64,000 bases of DNA from Hyphococcus sp. (GTDB taxonomy: Bacteria; Pseudomonadota; Alphaproteobacteria; Caulobacterales; Parvularculaceae), in assembly GCA_013002535.1 (NCBI GenBank), contig JABDJK010000030.1:52446-116445 (forward strand), given 5' to 3'. This document shows positions 43,968 to 52,565 of the stretch, piece after piece. The position numbers were made by a program, and so were the translations under genes. Within the stretch, counting starts at the first letter, position 1; every line of letters begins with the position of its first letter. The notes beneath the pieces were generated by a model that worked only from the letters and a program-made list of their open reading frames with translations, searched no databases and had not been told where the DNA came from.

Positions 43968-44801
43968 ATGGCGAATTCAAATCCGGAACAATCAAACGTC
44001 GTAGAATTGAACAGCGACCAGACCTGGTCGCGCATGCGCGTTGAAGCTGCGACGGCAGCGGCGAAAGAACCCGCACTTGCAAGTTTGCTTCATGCAACAA
44101 TCTTGAACCATGAAACATTTGAAAGCGCCCTCTCCTATAGGCTGGCGCAAAAACTCGCCGACGGCGAGATGAACACCATGTTGTGGCGGGAGACCTGCGC
44201 CGGCGCTTTCGCCAATGCGCCAGAAATCGTCGATGCCGCGCTATATGATTTGCGCGCGGTCTTTGATCGCGATCCGGCTTGCCATGAATATATGCAACCT
44301 TTTTTATATTTCAAAGGATATCTCGCATTGCAGGCGCAGCGCGTCGGCGGCTGGCTCTGGCGCCATGACCGTGAATCCCTCGCGCTTTATCTGCAAAGCC
44401 GAATATCGGAGCTTTTCTCCGTTGATATTCACCCGGCGACGAAAATCGGCAAAGGGGTATTCTTTGACCACGCAACCGGCATCGTCATTGGTGAGACCGC
44501 AGTTGTTGAAGACGATGTATCAATTCTACAGAATGTAACGCTCGGCGGCACGGGTAAGGAAACCGGAGACCGCCATCCGAAAATTCGACGCGGCGCGCTG
44601 GTCAGCGTCGGCGCCAAAGTTCTCGGCAATATAGAAGTCGGTGAAGGCGCCAAAGTTGCAGCGGGCAGCGTTGTTCTAAAAGATGTGAAGCCTCACTGCA
44701 CTGTCGCCGGTGTTCCAGCGAAACCCGTCGGGGAATGCGCGGAACAAAATCCCGGTCAGACGATGGACCAGAGTTTCTACTATGAGACTTATTCCATTTG
44801 A
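43968..44801 (+). CDS. cysE: Serine O-acetyltransferase
   Basis: Makes O-acetylserine, the precursor of cysteine. 277 residues: the N-terminal helical domain (WSRMRVEAATAAAKEPALASLLHATILNH, described by its CysE-type AAKEP-L-S-L-HATIL pattern) and the hexapeptide beta-helix from about 155 (DIHPATKIGKGVFFDHATGIVIGETAVVEDDVSILQNVTLGG) with the catalytic-type histidines in FFDHATG and the closing TVAGVPAKPVG. Length and both domains are normal. It lies 15 bp after the NUDIX gene. Confidence 0.92.
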   Translation: MANSNPEQSNVVELNSDQTWSRMRVEAATAAAKEPALASLLHATILNHETFESALSYRLAQKLADGEMNTMLWRETCAGAFANAPEIVDAALYDLRAVFDRDPACHEYMQPFLYFKGYLALQAQRVGGWLWRHDRESLALYLQSRISELFSVDIHPATKIGKGVFFDHATGIVIGETAVVEDDVSILQNVTLGGTGKETGDRHPKIRRGALVSVGAKVLGNIEVGEGAKVAAGSVVLKDVKPHCTVAGVPAKPVGECAEQNPGQTMDQSFYYETYSI

Positions 44802-44938
44802 TTTGTATTACGTATCCGCCCGCGCATTTTCTGGCGAAGTGGAAGCCGGTTCGCCGTTAAGAAAATGCGCAAAAACAGAAAACTGGAGCAACTGAGCGGT
44901 TCAGGTTTTAGCGATGTTGCTCTAGGGTCCGTCGCGCC

Positions 44939-46000
44939 ATGCGCGTTGATGACTTTGATTTTCACTTGCCGGAAGAGCGGATCGCCCTTGAGCCTGCGTC
45001 GCCGCGCGATGCTGCGCGAATGCTCCACATTCGCGGCGATGCGCGGACGGACGCAGCGATCCGCGATCTACCGGATTTATTGAACCCGGGCGATCTTCTC
45101 GTCCTCAATGACACCAAGGTCATCCCGGCCCAACTGTTCGGTTCGCGGCAAGCGCGCAGCGGCGGCGGCGATGTTGCCATTGATGTGACGCTGCACAAAT
45201 TTGTTGAACAACCGACGCGCGATTTGATCCGCTGGCGCGCTTTTGTCCGTCCTGCAAAACGCGTACGCCCCGGCGACGTGATAGATTTTGGACCGATACT
45301 TCATGCAAAAGTTGAGACCCGTGACGGCGCAGAATGTTTGCTCCGCTTTGATCGTGAACGCGGTGAATTTGACGCCGCCCTCGCCGAATACGGCGTCGCG
45401 CCTTTGCCGCCCTATATCGCGCGCAAACGCGCGGCCAACGCCGGCGACCTTGATGACTATCAAACGGTCTACGCGAAAGAATCTGGTTCGGTCGCGGCGC
45501 CCACAGCGGGATTGCATTTCACAGGCGAGTTATTGGCGCTGCTGCGCGAACGCGGCATCGGCTTCGAGACCATCACCCTCCACGTCGGCGCCGGGACTTT
45601 CCTGCCCGTCAGTGTCGACGACACCAAAGATCATGTCATGCATTCAGAATGGGGCGAGATCACCGAGGAACAGGCCGCACGCATCAATCGGACGCGAGAG
45701 AATGGCGGCCGCATCGTCGCCGTCGGGACGACGTCGCTGCGGCTCCTGGAATCTGCATCGGACGAAAACGGCGTTCGTCCGTTTGCGCAAGAAACGGACA
45801 TTTTCATCACACCCGGCTATAAATTTGAAACCGCCGATATATTGTTGACAAATTTCCACCTACCGCGCTCGACATTGTTCATGCTGGTCTGCGCCTTTGC
45901 CGGAACAGACGCCATGAAAGCAGCTTATGCCCACGCAATAGAAAACAACTATCGGTTTTATTCCTACGGCGACGCTTGTTTATTGGAGCGATTAAAATGA
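44939..46000 (+). CDS. queA: S-adenosylmethionine:tRNA ribosyltransferase-isomerase
   Basis: Adds the epoxycyclopentane ring to preQ1 in tRNA, using the ribosyl part of SAM. The 353-residue product has the QueA start [93 protein letters not shown] and the C-terminal [18 protein letters not shown]. It overlaps the DUF1697 gene by 4 bp. Confidence 0.95.
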   Translation: MRVDDFDFHLPEERIALEPASPRDAARMLHIRGDARTDAAIRDLPDLLNPGDLLVLNDTKVIPAQLFGSRQARSGGGDVAIDVTLHKFVEQPTRDLIRWRAFVRPAKRVRPGDVIDFGPILHAKVETRDGAECLLRFDRERGEFDAALAEYGVAPLPPYIARKRAANAGDLDDYQTVYAKESGSVAAPTAGLHFTGELLALLRERGIGFETITLHVGAGTFLPVSVDDTKDHVMHSEWGEITEEQAARINRTRENGGRIVAVGTTSLRLLESASDENGVRPFAQETDIFITPGYKFETADILLTNFHLPRSTLFMLVCAFAGTDAMKAAYAHAIENNYRFYSYGDACLLERLK

Positions 46001-46524
46001 GCGCCAAAATCGCGCTTCTACGCGGCGTGAATGTCGGCGGCAATAACAAATTGCCGATGAAAGACTTGGCGGCGGCGCTTAAAAAAATCGGCTGCGAGGA
46101 TGTCTGCACCTATATCCAAAGTGGCAACATTATTTATCGAGGGGACGCTTGCGCCAAAGAAATTTCTGCCGCGATTAAGGAATCTTTCGGCCTTAATATC
46201 CCGGTACATATCATGACGACAGCAACCTTTAAAAAGACAATTGAGAAATGCCCATTCAAAAAAGCCGCCGAAAAAACGCCTAAATTTGTGCATTTCTTTT
46301 TTCTAACGGAAAAGCCGGCTGCGGACGCAGGAGACCAATTCAATGAAATCAAAACTGCCGCGGAAGAATTCGCGTTCGGAAAAGGTGTTTTGTATCTCCA
46401 TACGCCAAAGGGGTATCGTGAATCCAAAATCGCAGCCAAAGCGGATCGAATTTTGAAGGTACAGAACACCTCACGCAACTGGAATACGGTAATGAAAATA
46501 CAAGAAATGGCGGATGCGATCTGA
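45997..46524 (+). CDS. DUF1697 family protein
   Basis: 175 residues. The N-terminal pattern [44 protein letters not shown] is the DUF1697 hallmark (RGVNVGG-K-MK-L, T-IQSGN). The rest includes KYxx-like [14 protein letters not shown] near the end. The family has no established function. It is translationally coupled to queA (4-bp overlap) and shares one base with csaA. Confidence 0.88.
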   Translation: MSAKIALLRGVNVGGNNKLPMKDLAAALKKIGCEDVCTYIQSGNIIYRGDACAKEISAAIKESFGLNIPVHIMTTATFKKTIEKCPFKKAAEKTPKFVHFFFLTEKPAADAGDQFNEIKTAAEEFAFGKGVLYLHTPKGYRESKIAAKADRILKVQNTSRNWNTVMKIQEMADAI

Positions 46525-46862
46525 TGAGTGAAATTTCGTTTGATGATTTTCAAAAAGTCGACATCCGTGTCGGCACAGTCGTCGACGTTCAGCCGTTTGA
46601 AAAAGCGCGCAAGCCCGCCTGGAAACTGTGGGTCGATTTTGGTTCAGAGATCGGCGTTAAAAAATCATCGGCGCAAATCACGGTGCATTATAACCGCGAC
46701 GCTCTGATGGGACGGCAGGTCGCGGCGGTCGTAAACTTCCCGCCGCGCCAAATCGCAGATTTCATGTCAGAAGTTTTGGTGCTGGGATTTTCGGATAGCA
46801 AAGGCGCGATTGTTTTAATGGCGCCGGAACGCGAAGTCCCCAACGGGAGCCGCATGCATTGA
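46524..46862 (+). CDS. csaA: CsaA-type tRNA-binding domain protein
   Basis: A 112-residue OB-fold protein of the EMAP/tRNA-binding type ([56 protein letters not shown]). CsaA has been linked to protein secretion as a chaperone and can bind tRNA. Length is that of stand-alone CsaA. Its stop overlaps the TTG start of tgt. Confidence 0.9.
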   Translation: MSEISFDDFQKVDIRVGTVVDVQPFEKARKPAWKLWVDFGSEIGVKKSSAQITVHYNRDALMGRQVAAVVNFPPRQIADFMSEVLVLGFSDSKGAIVLMAPEREVPNGSRMH

Positions 46863-47983
46863 ACACATTTTCCTATACCCTCAATGCAATTGACGGCGCC
46901 GCACGGACCGGTGTGATCTCAACGCCGCGCGGTGAAATCCGAACGCCGGCCTTTATGCCAGTCGGCACCGCGGGTACGGTAAAGGCAATGTTGCCCGAAC
47001 ATGTGCGCGCAACCGGCGCCGATATCGTTCTTGGCAACACTTATCATCTGATGCTGCGCCCCACGGCAGAGCGAGTCGCGGCGCTTGGCGGTTTGCATAA
47101 ATTCATGAATTGGCCGCGTCCAATCCTTACTGATAGCGGCGGATTTCAGGTGATGTCGCTGTCGAAACTGCGCAAGCTGACACAGGAAGGCGTTTCCTTT
47201 CAGTCGCACATTGACGGCTCAAAACACATGCTGACGCCGGAGCGCTCTATTGAGATTCAATCGCTCCTCGGCGCAGATATTCAAATGCAACTTGATGAAT
47301 GCCCAGCGATACCCATTGCCCATGACGATGCGCGCGATTCCATGTTGCTCTCTATTCGTTGGGCGGAGCGGTCAAAGAAGGCGTTCCAAAACCACGCCAG
47401 TGAAGGCCAGGCGCTTTTCGGCATCGTCCAGGGCGCGAATTTTGAAGACCTTCGGCTGGAGAGTCTCACCAGGCTGAAAGAAATAGACTTTCACGGCTTC
47501 GCCGTCGGCGGCCTTGCTGTTGGCGAAGGGCGCGAGGAGATGTTTCGCGTGCTCGACTTTACGACACCGGAGATGCCGAGCGACAAACCGCGATACCTGA
47601 TGGGCGTCGGCAAGCCGGCGGATATAGTCGGTGCGGTCGCACGCGGCATCGACATGTTTGATTGCGTTGCGCCAACGCGTTCCGGTCGCCATGGCCAGGC
47701 CTGGACGCGCGAAGGCGCCGTCAACATCAAAAACGCGCGATTCGCCGACGATAATGCGCCGCTTGATCCAACAAGCGTTTGCCCGGCGAGCCGAGACTAT
47801 TCAAAGGCGTACCTTCACCACTTGTTCCGGACTGGCGAATATCTGGGGCCCATGCTCCTTACCTGGCACAATCTTCACTATTATCAATCGCTTATGGCGG
47901 CGCTTCGCGAAGCGATTGCGGCCGGGAAATTGGTCGCCTACATCGACGATTTTAAACGCGAATCCGGCGAAACATTGGTGTAA
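46859..47983 (+). CDS. tgt: Queuine/preQ1 tRNA-guanine transglycosylase
   Basis: Exchanges guanine 34 of Asp, Asn, His and Tyr tRNAs for preQ1. 374 residues with the family landmarks [26 protein letters not shown], the nucleophile region [47 protein letters not shown] and RHGQAWT. The zinc site is unusual: where other bacterial Tgt have C-x-C-x2-C before the conserved SxAYLHHL, this one has Ser306-Val-Cys308-Pro-Ala-Ser311; the fourth ligand His337 is kept with normal spacing. The start is TTG overlapping the csaA stop by 4 bp (TTGA); no better ATG is present. Confidence 0.93.
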   Translation: MNTFSYTLNAIDGAARTGVISTPRGEIRTPAFMPVGTAGTVKAMLPEHVRATGADIVLGNTYHLMLRPTAERVAALGGLHKFMNWPRPILTDSGGFQVMSLSKLRKLTQEGVSFQSHIDGSKHMLTPERSIEIQSLLGADIQMQLDECPAIPIAHDDARDSMLLSIRWAERSKKAFQNHASEGQALFGIVQGANFEDLRLESLTRLKEIDFHGFAVGGLAVGEGREEMFRVLDFTTPEMPSDKPRYLMGVGKPADIVGAVARGIDMFDCVAPTRSGRHGQAWTREGAVNIKNARFADDNAPLDPTSVCPASRDYSKAYLHHLFRTGEYLGPMLLTWHNLHYYQSLMAALREAIAAGKLVAYIDDFKRESGETLV

Positions 47984-48086
47984 TATTCCAGCCGCAATCC
48001 GGTTGACCCGCGCCATGCCCGCCCCTATGTTCCGGCGCTTCCAGCGGACCGGACGCAATCGTCTTGAACGCTGTAATGAATGTGTC

Positions 48087-48162
48087 GGGCCCTTAGCTCA
48101 GTCGGTAGAGCAACTGACTTTTAATCAGTAGGTCGAAGGTTCGAATCCTTCAGGGCTCACCA
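48087..48162 (+). tRNA. tRNA-Lys (anticodon TTT)
   Basis: A 76-nt cloverleaf with encoded CCA. Acceptor GGGCCCT pairs with AGGGCTC (one G-T pair), the T-arm is GAAGG-TTCGAAT-CCTTC, and the anticodon loop CTTTTAA gives UUU. Confidence 0.96.
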
Positions 48163-48551
48163 TTTTCTCAATAATTTTCAAAATGTTATGAAGACATCGG
48201 CATTTCACAACGCCGGCAAAAAGCAATTTGGAAACAAGTCGAGATTGAACCGATTTTGAATTATCTGCTTCGCGCACGAAGCGGTCACGGCTCGGCGGTT
48301 TTAGTCCGCCTAAAGTGCACTTTCGGAAGACGTTTCTGCGGTCCATGAAGCGCAGCGGGATCGTTAAGTTTCCTAAGAAGAGCCTCCAGGGAATACAAAG
48401 CTTCCACCCGGCAGACTGAACATTAACTGAAACATTCACTATTGCATTCATTGCTGGGCCGTGCTACCAATGTTGCAGCGCAGCAAATAATTGCGCACCA
48501 ACTACGGGGAAGTGCTCGGATCATTCTTAACCTCTTGTTATGGAGACAGAA
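48163..48551. other. 389-bp intergenic region after tRNA-Lys
   Basis: No gene could be supported. The long minus-strand frame reaching back into the tRNA is an antisense artefact. The last 100 bases hold the promoter of the UrcA-like gene, with a purine-rich leader just before its ribosome site. Confidence 0.5.
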
Positions 48552-48839
48552 ATGACCCGACTATCTTTATTCGCAACCGCAGCATCCGCATTGCTTTCCG
48601 GATCGGCCTTGGCCGGTACGGCGGTTCGGTTTGATCACGATCAACTCGGCGATCCTTCTTATGTCGAGGAAATTCGCGAGGAGATCAAAACGGCTGCCGA
48701 AAAAGAGTGCCGCGCTGAATATCGAGGCGAATATGGTTCCGCTGCGAAAACTCGCGGATGCATACGCGCAACGACCAAAGTCGCTGAAGCCAAACTTGAT
48801 GAAGCCGTCGAACAAAAAATGATTATCGCTTCGCGCTGA
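48552..48839 (+). CDS. UrcA-like small secreted protein
   Basis: 95 residues with a signal peptide (LSLFATAASALLSGSALAG) and a helical mature part with two cysteines (KECRAEYRGE, TRGCIRATTKVAEAKLDEAV). The pattern of a short strand (AVRFDHDQLGD) followed by a helix with EIREEIKTAAEKEC and a second cysteine helix resembles the UrcA family of alphaproteobacteria, whose function is unknown. Start ATG 48552 has GGAG upstream. A perfect terminator follows. Confidence 0.65.
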   Translation: MTRLSLFATAASALLSGSALAGTAVRFDHDQLGDPSYVEEIREEIKTAAEKECRAEYRGEYGSAAKTRGCIRATTKVAEAKLDEAVEQKMIIASR

Positions 48840-48877
48840 GAGCGCGGCGCAGTCTTGTTTCTATCATTGTGAAAATT

Positions 48878-48913
48878 GGAAACGCACATCGTCAAATGTG
48901 CGTTTCCTTATTC
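48878..48913 (+). terminator. Rho-independent terminator after the UrcA-like gene
   Basis: A perfect 12-bp stem, GGAAACGCACAT (48878-48889) with ATGTGCGTTTCC (48896-48907), a 6-nt loop, then TTATT. Confidence 0.85.
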
Positions 48914-49000
48914 CGGATACGCGGAGTGAATAAATCAACGTGTGGGCGCAGTAGAGAATTTTAGACAATCAATGATTTCAGTAAGACAGAGTGCGAGAAA

Positions 49001-49743
49001 ATGAATGACAAACGGCTATACTTTTCGGTTGCAAAGCAGCTCCGAGAATTAATCAGCGAAGGAATGTTCCCACCCGGCAGCCGACTGCCAGCAGAGCGTG
49101 ACCTAGCGGAGAAACTTGGCGTCAGCCGCGTGACAATTCGTGAAGCAGAGATCGCGCTTGAAGCGGTTGGCCTTGTTGATATCCGTGTATTGGTTCGGGG
49201 GTCTATGTTATGAATTCGTCAGAGCCTGCGCGCCCCGCTATTGGCGCATGCGAGCTTACTGAAGCTCGGGCGGCGATTGAGGCCGAAGCCGCAGCTCTTG
49301 CAGCAACCGCGATCACCGATGTTGAACTGGACAAGCTGGACAGGATCGTTGACTGCATGGCGGACGAAACATCTGCTCCAGATCAGCACGATTTCGACAC
49401 CGACCGTGACTTTCATTTTCAGATCGCTTCGGCGAGCAGAAACAAAGCTATGATTGAAACCATCAAGCAGCTTTGGCGGTATCGCTCGGAAATATCCGAT
49501 ATCCGATCGGCCCATGAGTCAATTCGGAAACCGCATTCACAAGAGCGTCTTAACGAGCATCGTGCTATTTCAATAGCGTTGCGCAAACGCGATCCGGAAT
49601 TGGCCCGCAACGCCATGCGCACGCATTTTAAGTGTATTATCGGATCGATGCTGGACGTTGCCGAAGAGCGCGCCGTTGCTGATGTGCGCCGTCGGACAAA
49701 AGAAAACCGGGCGCGTTTCCTCGAAGGGACGCCAGCGCTTTGA
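49001..49743 (+). pseudogene. FadR/GntR-family regulator, split by a frameshift
   Basis: Two adjacent frames make one FCD-type GntR regulator. The first (49001-49213) holds the winged helix-turn-helix: LRELISEGMFPPGSRLPAERDLAEKLGVSRVTIREAEIALEAVGLVDIRV. It then goes out of frame and stops. The continuation GSGVYVMNSSEPA, which is the normal next segment, lies in another frame from 49192 and runs through the FCD ligand-binding domain (ELTEARAAIEAEAAALAA, FHFQIASASRNKAM, HRAIS, ARNAMRTHF) to 49743. A one-base loss or two-base gain near 49187-49192 explains it. Either the gene is broken, or this is an assembly error. A separate start at ATG 49210 (ATGA overlap) could still make a domain without the DNA-binding part. 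Such regulators usually control sugar-acid or fatty-acid genes. Confidence 0.82.
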
Positions 49744-49884
49744 AAATGCTTTAATTCATTTCTGCAGTCCCGAAGTTGACTTCGGTAACCTAAAAATACC
49801 GTGTGCTGATATAAGCAGTGGCCTTTTAGAGCAATCGACTTTTCGGTCGCGATTGCTCACATTTACTAATGATGCGCAGCTAGA

Positions 49885-49890
49885 TATAAT
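49885..49890 (+). promoter_or_regulatory. Possible plus-strand promoter before the hairpin region
   Basis: TATAAT at 49885-49890 lies 17 bases after TTTACT (49862-49867). If used, it would start a plus-strand RNA that ends at the T-run near 50041. This is the alternative to the minus-strand sRNA. Confidence 0.3.
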
Positions 49891-49899
49891 ATTATTCGT

Positions 49900-49980
49900 A
49901 AAAAGGACCGCGGGCAGAGCCCGCGGCCAAGTCAGGGAGGAAGTGCCCAGATACTGGGCACTGGCGGCAAAGCCGCCACT
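49900..49980 (-). ncRNA. Candidate sRNA with three hairpins (possibly MmgR/alpha-r8-like)
   Basis: Read on the minus strand, three perfect stem-loops with 3-nt loops follow one another: GGCGGC-type stem (49978-49962, loop TTT), a 9-bp stem (49962-49942, loop TAT), an unpaired TTCCTCCCTGACTTGG stretch (49942-49927), and an 8-bp stem (49926-49908, loop TCT) followed by TCC and TTTTT (49904-49900), a standard Rho-independent end. A -10-like TATAAG (49991-49986) lies 18 bases after TTGTTG. Length would be about 80 nt. The C-rich single-stranded part resembles the conserved segment I recall for the MmgR sRNA family, which acts on PHB storage; this is from memory and untested. No protein frame covers the region. 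Confidence 0.55.
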
Positions 49981-49999
49981 GATAGCTTATAATAATCTA

Positions 50000-50033
50000 T
50001 GCTGCATCGCAACAAAATTGCTGCAATGCAGCA
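50000..50033. promoter_or_regulatory. Paired PhaR-like operator palindromes
   Basis: TGCTGCAATGCAGCA (50019-50033) is a perfect palindrome of the form CTGC-N3-GCAG. Next to it is a weaker copy, CTGCATCGCAA (50002-50012). The whole block also folds as a two-step hairpin (50000-50007 with 50026-50033; 50009-50012 with 50018-50021). PhaR, the regulator of PHB granule genes in alphaproteobacteria, binds CTGC-N3/4-GCAG sites. The block overlaps the likely -35 region of the minus-strand sRNA. On the plus strand it is followed by CAATTTTTA and could act as a terminator. Confidence 0.45.
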
Positions 50034-50198
50034 CAATTTTTATTGTTGTAAACCGCCAACCAAGCACTCTTTTCAAGGTCTCAATTTCAACGAAAAAAAA
50101 TCATCAGTCTACGTTTTTTTGCGGGTGTTCTTCCGACCCTATCAAATGCAAAATTAATTGTCTGGCAAGCAACAAAGATCGAACCCAGGCGATCTAAT

Positions 50199-51518
50199 CT
50201 ACGACGCCCAATCGCGTTTCAAACGCGGCGCGGTGAAGATGAACAGGGCCGCGGCAATAACGTAAAAAACCGCGCCGGACAGGATCGCATATCGTAGGGA
50301 CTCGTCGCCGTATTGCGTTTTCAGCGTGTCAGAGATCGCTCCAATCGCGAGATTGCCTAAGCCGATTCCGATCAGGTTATTGATAAATAGGAAAATGGCG
50401 GAAGCCGTTGCGCGCATGTTTGGCTGAACGAGATGCTGAAAGGCGGAAAGAACCGGCCCCAGCCACACAAGACTCAACGCCTGCAATACGAGAAACGCTG
50501 GAAATGCGATCCATAAAGAAGGCGCCAATACGCCAGCCACAAAAAACGGAATCGTTGTAAGAAAGGCCGCTGCTGGAACGAGAGCGTAAGCGGCTTTTTC
50601 CTCGGCGCCGTAGCGGTCGGCCATGACGCCGCCAAGCCAAATGCCGGCGACGCCGCCAACCAACAGAATAGTTGCGTAGAAATACGAAGCGAATAACAAG
50701 GGACTAGGATCTGCAGGCAGCAAAAAAGCCGGCATCCAGGCGAAGAAATCGGGCAGCGCTTCACCATAGCTCCGGACGAAGAATGACGGCAGCCAAAAGA
50801 TCAATCCATACCCCATCATTGACGAGCTGGCCGCGCCGAAAGACAGACCCCAAAAACTTGGTTTACGGATCAGCGTTGCGGCAACTTCAGATACCTTTGC
50901 CGGCTTGGTCTCTGCGTTCGCGCCGTCAAGGCCGCCGCGTTTGGGTTCCCGCATGGTCAGCCTGAAAATCGGTGCAATCGCGAGCCCGGCCAAACCAACA
51001 ATGATAAAGGCTGCGCGCCAGCTGAGATAGCTCGTCAGGACGCCGCCTAGCAGAATCCCGAGCGCCGAGCCGATCGGAATGCCGAATGAATAAATTGACA
51101 GGGCGCGGGCCCTTTTTTCGGCGGGAAAATAATCGGCAATCAAAGAATATGCGGGCGCGACGCCGCCCGCTTCGCCGACGCCAACGCCTAGCCGCGCCAG
51201 AAAAAGCTGCGTGAAATTTTGCGCAAATCCACAGGCTGCCGTCATTGCGCTCCAGATAGCGAGCGCCGCCGTCATGATCCAGGTGCGGCTTTTACGGTCG
51301 GCGAGCATCGCGATTGGAATGCCAAGGAACGTATAAAAGAGGGCGAAGGCCAATCCGCCCATCAGGCTCAGCTGCGTATCCGAAAGTGCGAGTTCCGCTT
51401 TAATCGGCACTGCAAGAATGCCAACGATCTGTCTATCGATGAAGTTGAATGTGTAAACAACTACTAAAATAAAGAGCACATACGCCCGGTAGTAAGACGA
51501 GGCCGGCTTGTCGCTCAT
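50199..51518 (-). CDS. MFS transporter, Spinster-like
   Basis: 439 residues, 12 membrane helices. Landmarks: the N-terminal FNFIDRQIVGILAVPIKAEL, the loop 2-3 motif GIPIAMLADRKSRTW, GVGVGEAGGVAPAYSLIADYFPAEKRARALS, and a central loop near 200. These features are typical of the Spinster-related MFS group common in sphingomonads and relatives, often found next to TonB receptors and degradation genes. The substrate is unknown. Its start is directly next to the stop of the alpha/beta hydrolase gene, so both are cotranscribed with the TonB receptor upstream. Confidence 0.86.
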   Translation of the reverse strand: MSDKPASSYYRAYVLFILVVVYTFNFIDRQIVGILAVPIKAELALSDTQLSLMGGLAFALFYTFLGIPIAMLADRKSRTWIMTAALAIWSAMTAACGFAQNFTQLFLARLGVGVGEAGGVAPAYSLIADYFPAEKRARALSIYSFGIPIGSALGILLGGVLTSYLSWRAAFIIVGLAGLAIAPIFRLTMREPKRGGLDGANAETKPAKVSEVAATLIRKPSFWGLSFGAASSSMMGYGLIFWLPSFFVRSYGEALPDFFAWMPAFLLPADPSPLLFASYFYATILLVGGVAGIWLGGVMADRYGAEEKAAYALVPAAAFLTTIPFFVAGVLAPSLWIAFPAFLVLQALSLVWLGPVLSAFQHLVQPNMRATASAIFLFINNLIGIGLGNLAIGAISDTLKTQYGDESLRYAILSGAVFYVIAAALFIFTAPRLKRDWAS

Positions 51519-52478
51519 CTATTCAGCGCCGTCTTTTGTCGTTGCGCCATGCTCGCGAAGAAATGCGATTGCATCGGCGACCGTTTGCGCCGGCGCTTCC
51601 TCCTGCGCCGCATGGCCAACGCCCTGATAGGAGATCAGCCGCGCTTTGGGGATCGCGCTCTCGATTTTGCGGCCTTGTTCTATGGGAATGAGGATATCGT
51701 CTTCCCCCCAAAGAATAAGGGTCGGCGCGGCAATCCGGGAAAGCGCCGCTGACGGATCGGGCAACGTAAACTCCTCAAGTGACTTGATGAGCGCTTCGCC
51801 GTTTCCTTCGCGGCGAATCATATCTCGCATCGCAGCCAGTCGATCCTCGGTGATTTTGGAATCGTCCCCGTAAATCAGTTCTGCACTGGCGCGCACGCCG
51901 GCCTCCGGCGCCGTCAGGAGATAGGTTTTCATCGCCGCGGGAATATCCGCTGGCTCATCGCTAACGCCGTTGAGCGAATAGGCGCCCGGCGAAATCAGGA
52001 TTAGCGTTTTCACCCGGTCCGGATTATTTGATGCGAAACGCCAGGCGGCGAGACCGCCGAGTGAATTCCCGGCAATAGCAGTCGTTTCTAGTTCAAGCGC
52101 ATTCAGGATTTCGCCGAGAAATGCTGCGCGCTCATTCGGCGAATATCTTTCCGTCGGATCAGGCCCTGTGAGCCCATGCCCTAATAGATCATATCGAATG
52201 ACGCGGTATTCGTCTTTCAGGCGTAGCGCCCAGCCATTCCATGTCTCAAGGCTGTGCGTAAACCCGTGAACAAGCAACACTGGCGGCGCGGACGGATCGC
52301 CTTCCTCGCGAATGCGTACGCGTGCGCCGGCGACGTTGATAAACCGATCATCGGGCGTGACGTACTGCGCTTCCAACCTCGCAGCAGATATGCCTTTTGC
52401 CGCCTTCCAGTAATAATTGCCAGCCGCAGCTAAACCGAGGACCATCAACGCCAAAATTGCGAACAGGATTTTCTTCAT
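51519..52478 (-). CDS. Alpha/beta hydrolase, membrane-anchored
   Basis: 319 residues with an N-terminal membrane anchor or signal (ILFAILALMVLGLAAAGNYYW). The fold motifs are LLVHGFTHSLETWNGW (oxyanion region), the nucleophile elbow AIAGNSLGGLAAW with Ser, the acid in ILWGEDDILIPIEQG, and the histidine in GVGHAAQEEAP. It could be an esterase or lipase acting in the periplasm. It lies between the TonB receptor and the MFS gene in one minus-strand unit, so it probably hydrolyses the imported ligand. Confidence 0.86.
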   Translation of the reverse strand: MKKILFAILALMVLGLAAAGNYYWKAAKGISAARLEAQYVTPDDRFINVAGARVRIREEGDPSAPPVLLVHGFTHSLETWNGWALRLKDEYRVIRYDLLGHGLTGPDPTERYSPNERAAFLGEILNALELETTAIAGNSLGGLAAWRFASNNPDRVKTLILISPGAYSLNGVSDEPADIPAAMKTYLLTAPEAGVRASAELIYGDDSKITEDRLAAMRDMIRREGNGEALIKSLEEFTLPDPSAALSRIAAPTLILWGEDDILIPIEQGRKIESAIPKARLISYQGVGHAAQEEAPAQTVADAIAFLREHGATTKDGAE

Positions 52479-52510
52479 GACGGCGTTGCCCCAAGATCGG
52501 AAGGAGTTCA

Positions 52511-52541
52511 GAGGCGGCGATCAATACTCGATCGCCGCCTC
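52511..52541. repeat. Strong intercistronic hairpin
   Basis: A perfect 12-bp stem, GAGGCGGCGATC (52511-52522) with GATCGCCGCCTC (52530-52541), loop AATACTC. It lies between the receptor stop and the hydrolase start, without a T-run. It is more likely to stabilise or attenuate the mRNA than to end it fully. Confidence 0.7.
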
Positions 52542-52565
52542 ATATTCCAGGAGAGGGAGGTCTCG

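Noticed and set aside
48125..48451. A 108-codon minus-strand frame after tRNA-Lys ending in SPEGFEPSTY
   Set aside because: Its C-terminus is the antisense of the tRNA T-arm, a classic false protein; it has no ribosome site.
48087..50200. A genomic island inserted at tRNA-Lys
   Set aside because: Gene content after the tRNA is more accessory, but I found no integrase and no direct repeat of the tRNA 3' end.
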